Below are positions 32,950-42,764 of a DNA stretch of 64,000 bases, piece by piece. The notes beneath the pieces were generated by a model, which was not told where the DNA came from, made no database searches, and saw only the letters and a program-made list of their open reading frames with translations. The position numbers and the translations under genes are program-made. Each line of letters starts with the position of its first letter. The first letter of the stretch is position 1. Origin of the DNA: JABDMD01 sp965203475 (GTDB taxonomy: Bacteria; Pseudomonadota; Gammaproteobacteria; UBA4575); contig OZ241890.1 in the NCBI GenBank assembly GCA_965203475.1, forward strand, positions 62,001 through 126,000, given 5' to 3'.

Positions 32950-34980
32950 TTATTTGACTCGCATTCCTGGAACGGCCCCATCATCCGGAGACAATAAAAA
33001 GATATCTTTATCTCCAGGTCCGGCGGCTAACACCATTCCTTCTGACATGCCAAAACGCATTTTTCGTGGAGCCAGATTGGCTACCATTACCGTGAGTTTG
33101 CCTTCAATTTCTTCAGGTGTGTATGCTGCTTTAATTCCAGCAAATACAGTGCGCTGTATGTAGCCGGTAGTTTCGCCTAGATCTAAAGTGAGTTTCAGTA
33201 ATTTGTCGGCACCTTCTACGAGTTCAGCATTAACGATTTTAGCGACTCTAAAATCTAGTTTTGCAAAATCATCAAAAGTAATTTCATCGTTTATAGGATC
33301 TGAAGCTTTGGGCAAAGCTTCTTGTTTAGACTCTTCAAGCATTTTTTCTACCCACTCTTTTTCAACTCGTGTAATCAAAGGTTTGAATTTGTTTATCGAA
33401 TGCCCATTAGGTAATGGAGATCCAGAGGCAATGTCTTGCCAATTCGTTTGTACGTTCAAAAACGATTCAGATTTTTCGGCCAGTGCAGGCATCACCGGCT
33501 TTAGATAAGCCACTAAAACCCTATACATATTGAGACCAAAACTACATACTTGATGTACTTGTTGCTTGTTATTTTCATCTTTAATTAGTTCCCAGGGTTT
33601 ATTGGCATCGATTACTTGGTTTGCAAGGTCAGCCAAATTCATAATTTTTCGCATGGCCTGAGAATAGTTTCGGTCTTCATAAAAATTAGCTATTTCGATA
33701 TTATGATCTGTCGCAAATTTGTATTTGTTTGAGCCATCTTCGCCAAATTCGGAAGTTAATTTTCCATTAAAATGTTTATGAATAAACCCCGCACAGCGAC
33801 TTGCGATGTTAACTAACTTTCCAACCACATCACTATTTACGCGTAACAGAAAGTCTTCCAAATTTAAATCGATATCACTAACCCCGGGCCCTAGTTTAGC
33901 GGCGAAGTAATAGCGCAAATATTCTGGATTGAGATGATTTAAATACGTACGCGCTTTTATAAAGGTACCACGTGATTTCGACATCTTTTGTCCATCGACT
34001 GTTAAAAAACCATGACAGTACACTGCGGTAGGTATTCGATAGTTCGCGCCATACAACATGGCAGGCCAAAACAACATGTGAAAATAAGCGATGTCTTTGC
34101 CGATAAAGTGATACACCTCGGCTTTACTATCTTTGTTCCAGTAAACATCAAAATCCTTACCTTCACGGTCACAGTATTGTTGTAAGCTGGCCATGTACCC
34201 TATAGGTGCATCCAACCATACATAAAAATATTTACCCGGAGCATCAGGGATTTCAAAACCAAAATAGGGTGCATCTCTTGAGATGTCCCAATCTTGTAAA
34301 CCAGCATCAAACCATTCTTTCAGCTTGTTGGTGATTTCGGGTTGTAAATTGTCCTGATTGATCCATGTTTGTAACATGTCATTGAAATCATTCAGTTTGA
34401 AAAAGTAATGTAAATTTTCTTTTTCAACCGGAGTTGTGCCACTGAGTGAAGAATACGGTTTGATCAATTCGGCAGGCGTGTATGTTGTGCCACAAACTTC
34501 GCAGTTGTCACCGTATTGATCTTGGGCATGACATTTGGGGCATTCTCCTTTTACAAAACGATCAGGAAGAAATACGTTCTCTTGTGGGTCGAATAGATCG
34601 GTAACGGTTTTCGTCGTGATGTGGCCATTTTCTTTTAAACACTCATAAATTTTAGTTGCGTGATACCGGTTTTCTTCAGAATGCGTAGAGTGATAGTTAT
34701 CAAAATGAATATGAAAATCTGCAAAATCTTTTTTATGTTCAATTTGAACAGATGCAATTAATTCTTCCGGTGAAATACCTTCTTGTTGTGCTTTAAGCAT
34801 AATTGGAGTGCCATGCGCATCATCAGCACAAATATAGATGCATTCATTTCCACGCATGTTTTGAAATCGAGCCCATATATCGGTTTGTATATATTCCACT
34901 AAATGACCGATATGTATGGGGCCATTGGCATAGGGCAATGCGCTGGTTACCAAAATATTTTTATTCGTTTTCTTATCCAC
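32950..34980 (-). CDS. metG: Methionyl-tRNA synthetase
   Basis: The 676-aa protein has the class I signatures HIGH (PIHIGHLVE near residue 22) and KMSKS (KMSKSRGTF near residue 335). It also has a zinc knuckle with CPKCHAQDQYGDNCEVC and a C-terminal Trbp111-type tRNA-binding domain (FAKLDFRVAKIVNAELVEGA, VANLAPRKMRFGMSEGM). It attaches methionine to tRNA-Met in the cytoplasm. The full-length dimeric form is typical of gammaproteobacteria. It is divergent from mrp, with about 200 bases between. Confidence 0.97.
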   Translation of the reverse strand: MDKKTNKNILVTSALPYANGPIHIGHLVEYIQTDIWARFQNMRGNECIYICADDAHGTPIMLKAQQEGISPEELIASVQIEHKKDFADFHIHFDNYHSTHSEENRYHATKIYECLKENGHITTKTVTDLFDPQENVFLPDRFVKGECPKCHAQDQYGDNCEVCGTTYTPAELIKPYSSLSGTTPVEKENLHYFFKLNDFNDMLQTWINQDNLQPEITNKLKEWFDAGLQDWDISRDAPYFGFEIPDAPGKYFYVWLDAPIGYMASLQQYCDREGKDFDVYWNKDSKAEVYHFIGKDIAYFHMLFWPAMLYGANYRIPTAVYCHGFLTVDGQKMSKSRGTFIKARTYLNHLNPEYLRYYFAAKLGPGVSDIDLNLEDFLLRVNSDVVGKLVNIASRCAGFIHKHFNGKLTSEFGEDGSNKYKFATDHNIEIANFYEDRNYSQAMRKIMNLADLANQVIDANKPWELIKDENNKQQVHQVCSFGLNMYRVLVAYLKPVMPALAEKSESFLNVQTNWQDIASGSPLPNGHSINKFKPLITRVEKEWVEKMLEESKQEALPKASDPINDEITFDDFAKLDFRVAKIVNAELVEGADKLLKLTLDLGETTGYIQRTVFAGIKAAYTPEEIEGKLTVMVANLAPRKMRFGMSEGMVLAAGPGDKDIFLLSPDDGAVPGMRVK

Positions 34981-35177
34981 AGTTTTTTTAAGTCACAGGC
35001 TATAAATTCACCACTAAAATCGAGCGCTGGCCACCTTAGCAGTTTGTTTCTAATACCGCTATTTATTAAAGTAAATAGCTACTCAAATAGAGATCTTTGC
35101 TGGCTAACTCTGCGTGTTATAGTACGCAAAAATTTGCTCTCTATCCCTAACTATCTTTCGTAATCCAGGAGAACTGA

Positions 35178-36266
35178 ATGGCTGAACTTTCCAAAGAGCA
35201 AGTAGAGGCTGCATTAAAACAAATCCAAGACCCTTATTTAGAAAAAGATCTTGTTTCGAGTGGAAGTGTGAAAAACATTTCCATCGAGAAAGGCAAGGTT
35301 AATGTTGATATAAAACTTGGTTACCCTGCCAAGGGAATTGTTGATGACCTTGCAAGTGAAATTGAAAGTAAAATCATTGAATCAGGTGCTGAAAGTGTCG
35401 CGGCAGATGTTGGCTGGAATGTACAAGCACATTCGGTTCAAAAAAGTTTAAAGCCACTGGAAAATATTAAAAATGTAATCGCAGTAGCCTCTGGCAAGGG
35501 CGGGGTGGGTAAATCGACCACGGCGGTGAATTTGGCTTTAGCCCTGTCTATGGAAGGTGCCATGGTTGGTGTTTTGGATGCGGATATTTACGGACCTAGT
35601 CAGCCACGTATGTTGGGGGTAAGTGGACAACCTAAATCCAGTGACGGTAAAAGTTTGGAACCGATGGAGTCCCATGGTTTGCAAGCGATGTCGATCGGCT
35701 TTCTCATCGATGAAGAAACCCCGATGATTTGGCGTGGTCCGATGGTGACTCAAGCCTTAGAACAGTTATTAAATGATACGCGTTGGCGAGGTCTGGATTA
35801 TTTAGTAGTGGATTTGCCGCCGGGTACCGGAGATGTGCAATTGACATTAGCGCAAAAAATTCCTGTTAGTGGAGCGATAATCGTTACTACACCACAGGAC
35901 ATTGCTTTGTTGGATGCACGCAAGGGTTTGAAGATGTTTGAAAAAGTTGAAGTTCCTGTTTTAGGCGTTGTTGAAAACATGAGTATTCATATTTGCAGTG
36001 AATGTGGACATGAAGAACATATTTTTGGTGAGGGTGGCGGCCATACCATGGCAGAAGAGTCCGGTGTCGAGATGTTAGGCGCCTTGCCGCTGGATATTAA
36101 TATTCGTGAACAAGCCGATGGCGGGAAACCTTCGGTGATTGCAATGCCGGATAGTCGTATTGCTGAGATCTATCGAGAGATTGCGCGCAAAGCTGCCGCA
36201 AAGTTAGCCTCTAAGTCAAAAGACTACAGTGCCAAGTTCCCGAAAATTGTTATTCAAAATACATAG
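35178..36266 (+). CDS. apbC: Mrp/ApbC iron-sulfur cluster carrier ATPase
   Basis: The 362-aa protein has an N-terminal MIP18/DUF59 domain (residues 5-80), then a deviant Walker A GKGGVGKST (near residue 111) and the switch and Walker B LVVDLPPGTGD. Near the C-terminus, CSECG (CxxC) is the site that holds a bridging cluster in the dimer. It delivers iron-sulfur clusters to apo-proteins. An AGGAG lies before the ATG. The metG/apbC divergent pair followed by dcd is a common gammaproteobacterial order. Confidence 0.95.
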   Translation: MAELSKEQVEAALKQIQDPYLEKDLVSSGSVKNISIEKGKVNVDIKLGYPAKGIVDDLASEIESKIIESGAESVAADVGWNVQAHSVQKSLKPLENIKNVIAVASGKGGVGKSTTAVNLALALSMEGAMVGVLDADIYGPSQPRMLGVSGQPKSSDGKSLEPMESHGLQAMSIGFLIDEETPMIWRGPMVTQALEQLLNDTRWRGLDYLVVDLPPGTGDVQLTLAQKIPVSGAIIVTTPQDIALLDARKGLKMFEKVEVPVLGVVENMSIHICSECGHEEHIFGEGGGHTMAEESGVEMLGALPLDINIREQADGGKPSVIAMPDSRIAEIYREIARKAAAKLASKSKDYSAKFPKIVIQNT

Positions 36267-36277
36267 GCCACATAGCG

Positions 36278-36844
36278 ATGGCTATTAAATCTGATCGCTG
36301 GATTCGTCAAATGGCCGAGCAGTACGGCATGATTGAACCGTTTGAAAGTGGTCAAATTCGTGAGAATGGTCATGGTCGAATGATTTCCTATGGCACTTCG
36401 AGTTACGGATATGATGTGCGTTGTGCCAATGAGTTTAAAATTTTTACCAATATCAATTCCGCCATCGTAGATCCAAAGGGATTTGATGAAAGCAGCTTTG
36501 TGGATGTAAAAGGTGATGAATGTGTTATTCCACCCAACTCATTTGCACTTGCCAGCACCGTGGAATATTTTCGAATTCCGCGTTCGATACTCACTGTCTG
36601 CTTAGGTAAATCTACCTATGCGCGTTGTGGGATTATCGTTAATGTCACGCCATTAGAGCCTGAGTGGGAAGGGCATGTCACCTTGGAGTTTTCTAACACT
36701 ACTCCACTGCCAGCAAAAATTTATGCTAATGAAGGTGTGGCACAAATGCTATTTTTTGAATCGGATGAAGTTTGTGAGACTTCCTATAAAGACCGGGGTG
36801 GCAAGTATCAAGGGCAAAAAGGGGTTACCTTGCCTAAGGCCTAA
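36278..36844 (+). CDS. dcd: dCTP deaminase
   Basis: The 188-aa protein has all Dcd blocks: SDRWIRQMAEQYGMIEPFE, ISYGTSSYGYDVRCANEFKIF, the catalytic-loop CLGKSTYARCGIIVNVTPLEPEWEGHVT region and a C-terminal KYQGQKGVTLPK. The homotrimeric enzyme makes dUTP from dCTP for thymidylate synthesis. It begins 11 bases after apbC and is probably in one transcript with it. Confidence 0.96.
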   Translation: MAIKSDRWIRQMAEQYGMIEPFESGQIRENGHGRMISYGTSSYGYDVRCANEFKIFTNINSAIVDPKGFDESSFVDVKGDECVIPPNSFALASTVEYFRIPRSILTVCLGKSTYARCGIIVNVTPLEPEWEGHVTLEFSNTTPLPAKIYANEGVAQMLFFESDEVCETSYKDRGGKYQGQKGVTLPKA

Positions 36845-36924
36845 GGCTTACATTATGATAAGCTGATTTATGCTTTGGTTGCATGTACACTGTAGAAGGG
36901 TGTACTAATAATAAGGAATAAAAC

Positions 36925-36999
36925 ATGTACGAGATAATCTATTTGATTATGGGCATCGCCATAGTATTTATTATATGGAGCAATATTAAGAAAAGTTAA
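36925..36999 (+). CDS. Possible 24-residue single-span membrane protein
   Basis: The ORF MYEIIYLIMGIAIVFIIWSN plus IKKS has one strongly hydrophobic helix followed by a short basic C-terminus. This is the usual shape of small bacterial membrane proteins that attach to larger transporters or oxidases. An AAGGAAT is spaced 8 bases before the ATG. It stands between dcd and the convergent mgtE gene. Without homologues it could still be chance. Confidence 0.4.
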   Translation: MYEIIYLIMGIAIVFIIWSNIKKS

Positions 37000-37022
37000 T
37001 GCCATAAAATTCGTTTAGAATT

Positions 37023-38378
37023 TTACAAGAGCATCCAAGTTGCTAATCCTAGAAACGCAAAAATTCCAATCACATCTGTAATTGTTGTTAATACCACACC
37101 GCCACCAAGCGCGGGATCAATTCTTAACTTGCGTAAAATTATTGGAATAGTGACTCCTGCCAATGCAGCACAAACCAAATTAGCAAGCATTGCAGCCGCA
37201 AGAATGGCGGCCAGTTGATAATCTTTAAACCAAACGATAACGACTAGGGCTACGATTAATGCCCAGATCATTCCATTTAAAATTCCTACTGAAATTTCTT
37301 TAAATAAAAGTAATTTCGAATTACTGCGACCAACTTGACCTAAAGCGAGACCGCGAATCACTAAGGTTAAGGTTTGGCTGCCGGCAATGCCACCCATGCT
37401 TGCAACAACGGGGATTAAAATGGCCAGCACAATAAATTTTTCTAGCGCAGGTTGAAACAAACTGATAACCCATGCTGCTAGAAATGCGGTAACTAAATTT
37501 ACACCTAGCCAAATGGAGCGCCGGCGTGTTGATGCTACCACCGGACCGAAGAGATCTTCTTCCTCTGATAAACCTGCCATGCTAAATACCGAGTGCTCGG
37601 CTTCTTCGCGAATCACATCGACAACATCGTCAATCGTGATACGTCCTAATAGTTTATTGTTTTCATCCACTACGGCAGCGGACACCAAATCGAGATCTTC
37701 AAATGAGCGCGCGACTACAGAAGCATCGGTGTTGACTTCAAAGGCTTCCGTACTGTCCTCTAAAATATCACGCACAAGTTCGGTAGATTTATTTGTAAGT
37801 ACACGAGATAAGGGTAATGTACCGATGTAATGATCATATCGGTCGACTACAAATAATGAATCCGTCGCGGGAGGTAATTCACCGCGTGTTCGCAGATAGC
37901 GTAGTACAACATCTAATGTGACATCCAATCGCACAGTAACCGTGTCGGTATTCATCAGACCGCCGGCCGTGTCTTCATCATACGACAACACGGACTCAAG
38001 TCGTTTGCGATCTTGATGATCCATTCCGTTTAAAGCTTGTTGTGTAACGGTGTCTGGTAAGTCCGCTAATAGGTCTGCGAGGTCATCCATTTCCAATCCT
38101 TCGGTTGCTGAAACCAAAGCATCACTATCCATTAGCTTGATCAAGCCATTGCGAACTTCATCACCGACATTCAACAAAATTTCACCATCATCATCATGAT
38201 CCAACATGTTCCAAACAATGCTGCGTTGTGAATGGGGTAACGCTTCTAATAGATTTGCAATTTCAGCCGGATGTAGTGCATTTAAAATTCGACGCGCACG
38301 TTGCATGGTCCCTGTTTGTAGGGCTTCACCTATGACCTGTAGAGTTTGGTCTTGAATCTGTGCGGCGCTATCTGACAT
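37023..38378 (-). CDS. mgtE: MgtE magnesium transporter
   Basis: The 451-aa protein has the MgtE layout: an N-terminal superhelical domain (ALHPAEIANLLEALP), two CBS domains (TLPLSRVLTNKS, DLVSAAVVDENNKLLGRITIDDVVDVI) and five C-terminal membrane helices with PVVASMGGIAGSQTLTLVIRGLALG. It is a homodimeric Mg2+ channel gated by Mg2+ bound in the cytoplasmic domains. It is next to the PTS genes, on the same strand, an association also seen in other gammaproteobacteria. Confidence 0.95.
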   Translation of the reverse strand: MSDSAAQIQDQTLQVIGEALQTGTMQRARRILNALHPAEIANLLEALPHSQRSIVWNMLDHDDDGEILLNVGDEVRNGLIKLMDSDALVSATEGLEMDDLADLLADLPDTVTQQALNGMDHQDRKRLESVLSYDEDTAGGLMNTDTVTVRLDVTLDVVLRYLRTRGELPPATDSLFVVDRYDHYIGTLPLSRVLTNKSTELVRDILEDSTEAFEVNTDASVVARSFEDLDLVSAAVVDENNKLLGRITIDDVVDVIREEAEHSVFSMAGLSEEEDLFGPVVASTRRRSIWLGVNLVTAFLAAWVISLFQPALEKFIVLAILIPVVASMGGIAGSQTLTLVIRGLALGQVGRSNSKLLLFKEISVGILNGMIWALIVALVVIVWFKDYQLAAILAAAMLANLVCAALAGVTIPIILRKLRIDPALGGGVVLTTITDVIGIFAFLGLATWMLL

Positions 38379-38461
38379 GAATTTGGTTGTTCTAGTTTAC
38401 AGTGCGCGGCAAGTGTAACCGCTCACAAGCAGCTTGCCAAAAATGAATGGAGGCTACGTTT

Positions 38462-40192
38462 CTAGGCGTTTAGCGCGTCCACCATGGGGCCTATTTTGCT
38501 GGGCACAGTGGTGCGTAGAATTTTTTTGGATTGATCTTGAAGATCAGATAATTTGCTGCGATTGATAATTTGTTTTATCTCCAAAAGATTGGAAGGATGT
38601 GCACTGAATTCTTCCAGTCCCATACCCAATAGTAAGCGTGTATAGTGCGGGTCGCCCGCCATCTCGCCACACATAGCTACAGGAATATCAGCTTTTTTAC
38701 CGGCTTGCAGTGTTTGATTAATCAGTTTTAAAACCGATGGATGCAATGGATCATATAAATAGTTCACTTGATCATCGATCCGGTCAATCGCTAGTGTGTA
38801 TTGGATTAAATCATTGGTACCGATGGATAAAAAATCTAATTGTTTGGCAAAAATGTTTGCTGATATTGCTGCAGCTGGTACCTCAATCATGGCGCCTACA
38901 GCAATTTCGGTATCGTATTCCAAGTCTTCATCATTCAATTCATTTTTTGCTTGATCCAATATAGCCAGTGTTTGAGTCAGTTCGTGAATGCTAGTAATCA
39001 TCGGCAACAAAATTCTTACGGGTCCATTAGCCGAAGCCCGAAGTATGGCCCGCAATTGTTGCTTAAATAGATCCGTGTCTTTTAATGATCTGCGTATTGC
39101 ACGCAACCCTAAAGCTGGATTTTGTGTTAATGGGCCTTGATATTCAGTATCGAATTCTTTTTCAGCCCCGAGATCTAGTGTGCGGATGGTTAAGGGTTTG
39201 CCTTTTAATACACGAATAATTTTTCGATAAGCCGCTAACTGTTCAGTTTCATCTGCAGGAGATTCTCGATCAATATACAGGAACTCGGTTCGATATAAAC
39301 CTACACCATCCGCTCCAGATTGTTTGAGTGCAGGAATGTCTTCGGCTAGTTCAATATTCGCCTGCAAACTTATGCGCGTGCCATCTTTGGTTTTGGCTGA
39401 AATGTTTCGCAATGAATCAAGCTTGCGGCGTTCTTCTTTTTGTTTTCGTTGTTGTTGCCGATATTCTTTAATGGTGGCTTCATCGATTCCTGCTAATAAC
39501 AATCCGCTATTACCATCAATAACCACTTGCTCTTCTTGTTCGAGCAATGTACGTGCACTTTGAATGCCCACCACTGCGGGGATTCCAAGGCTACGTGCCA
39601 ATATTGCGGTATGTGAAAGTGGCCCACCGAGTTCAGTAACAAAACCTGCAATGTTTTGGTTTTGCATCACGACCGTATCGGCAGGCGTTAAGTCATCCGC
39701 GACTATGATGCAGCCTTTTAATGGCTGTAATTCCATGTCAACCGTGTATTGCTGATCTTTAAGGATTTGCAAAATTAGATTGATTACATGCTCGATATCA
39801 TTAATACGTGTACGCAGGTAATCGTCTTTCATCTGCTCAAAAACAGAAACTAATTTGTCGCGTTGTTTTTTTAATGCCCATTCGGCATTACATTGTTGTT
39901 CCTGAATGATTTCTTCAGGAACTTTACGTAACATGGAGTCTTCCACCATCAGGATGTGTGAATCAATGAAGGATGCGACATCTTTTGGTGCATCTTCTGG
40001 AATGGTGTTGCGAATTTCGCGTAGTTGGTTAGTAGCTTCGTCTACAGCACCTTGAAAGCGCTCAATTTCTGCTGGAATTTTATGTTCTTCAATTTTTCGT
40101 TCGTAAACTTCCGGGGCGCCTCGAATCAGTAAATGCACATCGCCAATGGCAATGCCTCTTGAAACACCAATACCGGATACAATTAAAGCCAT
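38462..40192 (-). CDS. ptsI: PTS enzyme I
   Basis: The 576-aa protein begins ALIVSGIGVSRGIAIG, has the phosphorylated His194 in ELGGPLSHTAILARS, and carries the PEP-binding part with GVGLYRTEFLYIDRE, IGAMIEVPAA-like VGAMIEVPAAAI and MCGEMAGDP. It takes phosphate from PEP and gives it to HPr. There is no N-terminal GAF domain, so it is of PtsI and not PtsP type. No sugar permease is nearby; the system must serve regulation. Confidence 0.95.
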   Translation of the reverse strand: MALIVSGIGVSRGIAIGDVHLLIRGAPEVYERKIEEHKIPAEIERFQGAVDEATNQLREIRNTIPEDAPKDVASFIDSHILMVEDSMLRKVPEEIIQEQQCNAEWALKKQRDKLVSVFEQMKDDYLRTRINDIEHVINLILQILKDQQYTVDMELQPLKGCIIVADDLTPADTVVMQNQNIAGFVTELGGPLSHTAILARSLGIPAVVGIQSARTLLEQEEQVVIDGNSGLLLAGIDEATIKEYRQQQRKQKEERRKLDSLRNISAKTKDGTRISLQANIELAEDIPALKQSGADGVGLYRTEFLYIDRESPADETEQLAAYRKIIRVLKGKPLTIRTLDLGAEKEFDTEYQGPLTQNPALGLRAIRRSLKDTDLFKQQLRAILRASANGPVRILLPMITSIHELTQTLAILDQAKNELNDEDLEYDTEIAVGAMIEVPAAAISANIFAKQLDFLSIGTNDLIQYTLAIDRIDDQVNYLYDPLHPSVLKLINQTLQAGKKADIPVAMCGEMAGDPHYTRLLLGMGLEEFSAHPSNLLEIKQIINRSKLSDLQDQSKKILRTTVPSKIGPMVDALNA

Positions 40193-40225
40193 AGTCGCAT
40201 TGGGTCCGTTTGTGGTATTTGTTTG

Positions 40226-40504
40226 TTACTGTTCTTCATCAAAATAGTTTAGAAATAGCTGCTCTATACTTTGCATTGCCTCATTTTCATCTTCGCCAGT
40301 GATGACTACACTAACTACACTGTTCTGACTTGCGGCCAACATCATTACACCCATGATGCTTTTGCCATTTACTCTTTTGCCATCTTTTTCGATCGAAATT
40401 TCGCTTTGATAATTAGAAGCTAGCGCTACTAATTTTGCTGCAGCACGTGCATGTAATCCTAGTTTATTAATAATCGTTAATTCTTTACTCTGCACGAATC
40501 TCAC
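40226..40504 (-). CDS. ptsH: HPr phosphocarrier
   Basis: The 92-aa protein has the catalytic His18 in NKLGLHARAA and the regulatory Ser49 in NGKSIMGVMML. The serine is the target of HPr kinase, and hprK is 1.3 kb away in the same run. Phosphate from enzyme I passes to this histidine and on to the EIIA proteins. The ptsA-type EIIA gene just upstream ends at the base where this gene starts. Confidence 0.96.
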   Translation of the reverse strand: MRFVQSKELTIINKLGLHARAAAKLVALASNYQSEISIEKDGKRVNGKSIMGVMMLAASQNSVVSVVITGEDENEAMQSIEQLFLNYFDEEQ

Positions 40505-40896
40505 TACTCCTTAGCGCAATCAATGATGCCATCATGTGCTCCACTTAATGCTTTTTCTACTAATTCATTTAGGGGTAAATCAGGGTAATTCATAACGCGT
40601 GTCAGCATGGGTAGATTGAGACCCGCAATAATGCGCACATTGGCTACGGCATTTAATTGGCTACAAATATTGCTCGGTGTAGAACCATAGATGTCCGTTA
40701 GCACCAATACACCATCTCCATCATCTAAATCTGCACATAATTTTGTGGCTTGCTCCACAAGGTCCTCGGGATTAGAGGAGTTTTCCACAGATAAAGATTG
40801 GCTTTGTAACGGCAGGCCATCCAGCATAGATTCAGCTGTGGCTAGAAGTTCATGGCCTACATCACCATGAGTAACAGTAAGAATGGAAACTGACAT
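40504..40896 (-). CDS. EIIA of the mannose/fructose PTS family (regulatory)
   Basis: The 130-aa protein has the EIIA-Man fold with His10 in ILTVTHGDVG as the phosphorylation site, then GDGVLVLTDIYGSTPSN and VRIIAGLNLPMLTRVMNY. With no EIIB or membrane permease in the window, it is likely a phosphorylation-dependent sensor. It lies between rapZ (1 base) and ptsH, so it is part of the same operon. Confidence 0.93.
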   Translation of the reverse strand: MSVSILTVTHGDVGHELLATAESMLDGLPLQSQSLSVENSSNPEDLVEQATKLCADLDDGDGVLVLTDIYGSTPSNICSQLNAVANVRIIAGLNLPMLTRVMNYPDLPLNELVEKALSGAHDGIIDCAKE

Positions 40897-40897
40897 A

Positions 40898-41761
40898 TTA
40901 TAATTTTAAGTCGCGGTGTCTTACAGATACATCGATTTCATCAAAAGATTTAAATCGTTCAGAAGTAAATTCGGCAATATGTACAGATCGATGTTGGCCA
41001 CCCGTACAGCCCATCGAGACGGTAAGATAACTTCGATTTTCGCGTACAAAATAAGGTAACCATTGTTCTATAAAATCACCAATAGTGGTAATCATTTGTT
41101 TAACTTCATGATGTGATTGTAAGTATTCAATCACCTCAGGATCTTTGCCAGTGAGTGAGCGAAGACTTTGTTCCCAATAAGGATTAGGTAAACAACGCAC
41201 ATCAAATACATAGTCAGAATCATTCGGTACGCCATGTTTGAATCCAAATGATTGGATTAAGATTGTAAGTTTAGAAGATTTTTTCCGGCAGACTTGTTCG
41301 TTAATGATTGCACGCAGCTCTCGCACATTTGTTGCTGAGGTATCGATTCTTAAATCAGCCAGTAATACAACATCCTCCAGTATGGATTTTTCCATATTGA
41401 TGGCATCCACTAAGGGTAAGTCTTTTTTAGTTAAGGGATGTTTGCGACGAGTTTCGCTATATCTCTGAATTAGTGTTTGATCATTTGCTTCCAGGTAGAT
41501 GAGTTCAAGATCAATACTTTGATCTTTGATTTGATTAATAATATGTGGAAAGGAACTTTTCTCTTGACTGACATTACGTGCATCCACACCGATGGCAACT
41601 TTGTCATAAAAATGTTGTTCGTTAGAGGTTAATGAATCTATACAGCTTAACAACATGTTCAAAGGCATGTTGTCGATACAATAAAAGTCATTATCTTCTA
41701 AGGTATTAATGGCAACAGATTTACCTGAACCCGATAGCCCACTGACAATTACTAATTTCAT
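40898..41761 (-). CDS. rapZ: RNase adapter protein RapZ
   Basis: The 287-aa protein has the P-loop GLSGSGKS (residues 8-15), FYCIDNMPLNML, GVDARN and the C-terminal SMGCTGGQHRSVHIAE followed by a basic end. RapZ binds the GlmZ small RNA and RNase E in enteric bacteria to tune GlmS, and senses glucosamine-6-phosphate. Here it sits in the same operon as the PTS genes, 15 bases after hprK. Confidence 0.95.
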   Translation of the reverse strand: MKLVIVSGLSGSGKSVAINTLEDNDFYCIDNMPLNMLLSCIDSLTSNEQHFYDKVAIGVDARNVSQEKSSFPHIINQIKDQSIDLELIYLEANDQTLIQRYSETRRKHPLTKKDLPLVDAINMEKSILEDVVLLADLRIDTSATNVRELRAIINEQVCRKKSSKLTILIQSFGFKHGVPNDSDYVFDVRCLPNPYWEQSLRSLTGKDPEVIEYLQSHHEVKQMITTIGDFIEQWLPYFVRENRSYLTVSMGCTGGQHRSVHIAEFTSERFKSFDEIDVSVRHRDLKL

Positions 41762-41776
41762 ATTATGTGTTACGAG

Positions 41777-42736
41777 CTATTGCATTGCTCGTTTTTGACG
41801 TTCTATAAAATCTTCACTGGCATTGTAACCATTTCTGATGAGTAGGTGGTCACGAACCGCGGCTTCTACGAGCACGGCAAGATTTCTACCAGGTGCCACA
41901 GGTAAGGATATGGTTGGTATTGGGACGCCCAATATATCGGTAGTACGCTCCGATAGATGAATCCGATCTTCTGCTTTTGGTACATGTGTTCTTGGTGGTA
42001 TCAAATCAATAATAAGTCTTAAAAATTTGTTAGATTTGATGGCGCTGTCTCCATACATTTCACGTATGTTGATAACACCCAGCCCGCGTACTTCTAAAAA
42101 GTTTTGTAGTAATTCTGGACAGGTGCCGTTAACAATATCGGGTGCAATACGTGCAAATTCTGGAGCGTCGTCTGCAATTAAGCGATGCCCACGGCTGACT
42201 AAATCCAATGCTAGTTCACTTTTACCTAGACCGCTTTGTCCTGTAATAAGCACTCCCACACTGATCACCTCCATGAAAACCCCATGCAGGATTGCTTTAT
42301 CAGCCAATGTTTGAGTTAAGTAATATCGTAGTTGATCGATAAGCTCGTTACTATTTAGTGAGGAGCAAATGACAGGCAAATCATATTTTAGTGAATATTC
42401 CTTAAAATAATCAGGTGGGTCTAAATCATCACTTATAAAAATCGCTGCCGATTCTCTTTGAAATAATTGAATTAATGAGTTTTTTAACACCGTATCTTTT
42501 GCTTGTTCAAAAAATTTTAATTCAGTTTCTCCTAGTATTTGTGCTTGATTGGCATGGATTAAATTAAAATAGCCGACTAAGCCAAGTTCTGAGGTTGTGA
42601 AAGAGATATTGGTAAACCCTGTATTACCGCTTACATTACCGGACCACCAAGAAAGTTTTAAATTTTCCTTGGTTTGCTTAAACAACTCGTAAGTTTTAAG
42701 CGAAATTTGTGTTGTGGTAGATTTCGAATCAGTCAT
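41777..42736 (-). CDS. hprK: HPr kinase/phosphorylase
   Basis: The 319-aa protein has a Walker A GQSGLGKS (residues 166-173), the HPrK signature LEVRGLGVINIREMYG-like EVRGLGVINIREMYGD and a C-terminal helix. It adds or removes phosphate on the HPr regulatory serine, here Ser49. HprK is well known in Firmicutes and also occurs in many proteobacteria next to ptsN and rapZ, as seen here. It links energy state to the phosphorelay. Confidence 0.95.
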   Translation of the reverse strand: MTDSKSTTTQISLKTYELFKQTKENLKLSWWSGNVSGNTGFTNISFTTSELGLVGYFNLIHANQAQILGETELKFFEQAKDTVLKNSLIQLFQRESAAIFISDDLDPPDYFKEYSLKYDLPVICSSLNSNELIDQLRYYLTQTLADKAILHGVFMEVISVGVLITGQSGLGKSELALDLVSRGHRLIADDAPEFARIAPDIVNGTCPELLQNFLEVRGLGVINIREMYGDSAIKSNKFLRLIIDLIPPRTHVPKAEDRIHLSERTTDILGVPIPTISLPVAPGRNLAVLVEAAVRDHLLIRNGYNASEDFIERQKRAMQ

Positions 42737-42764
42737 GAGTTAACCAATCGAATGAAGCACTAAA

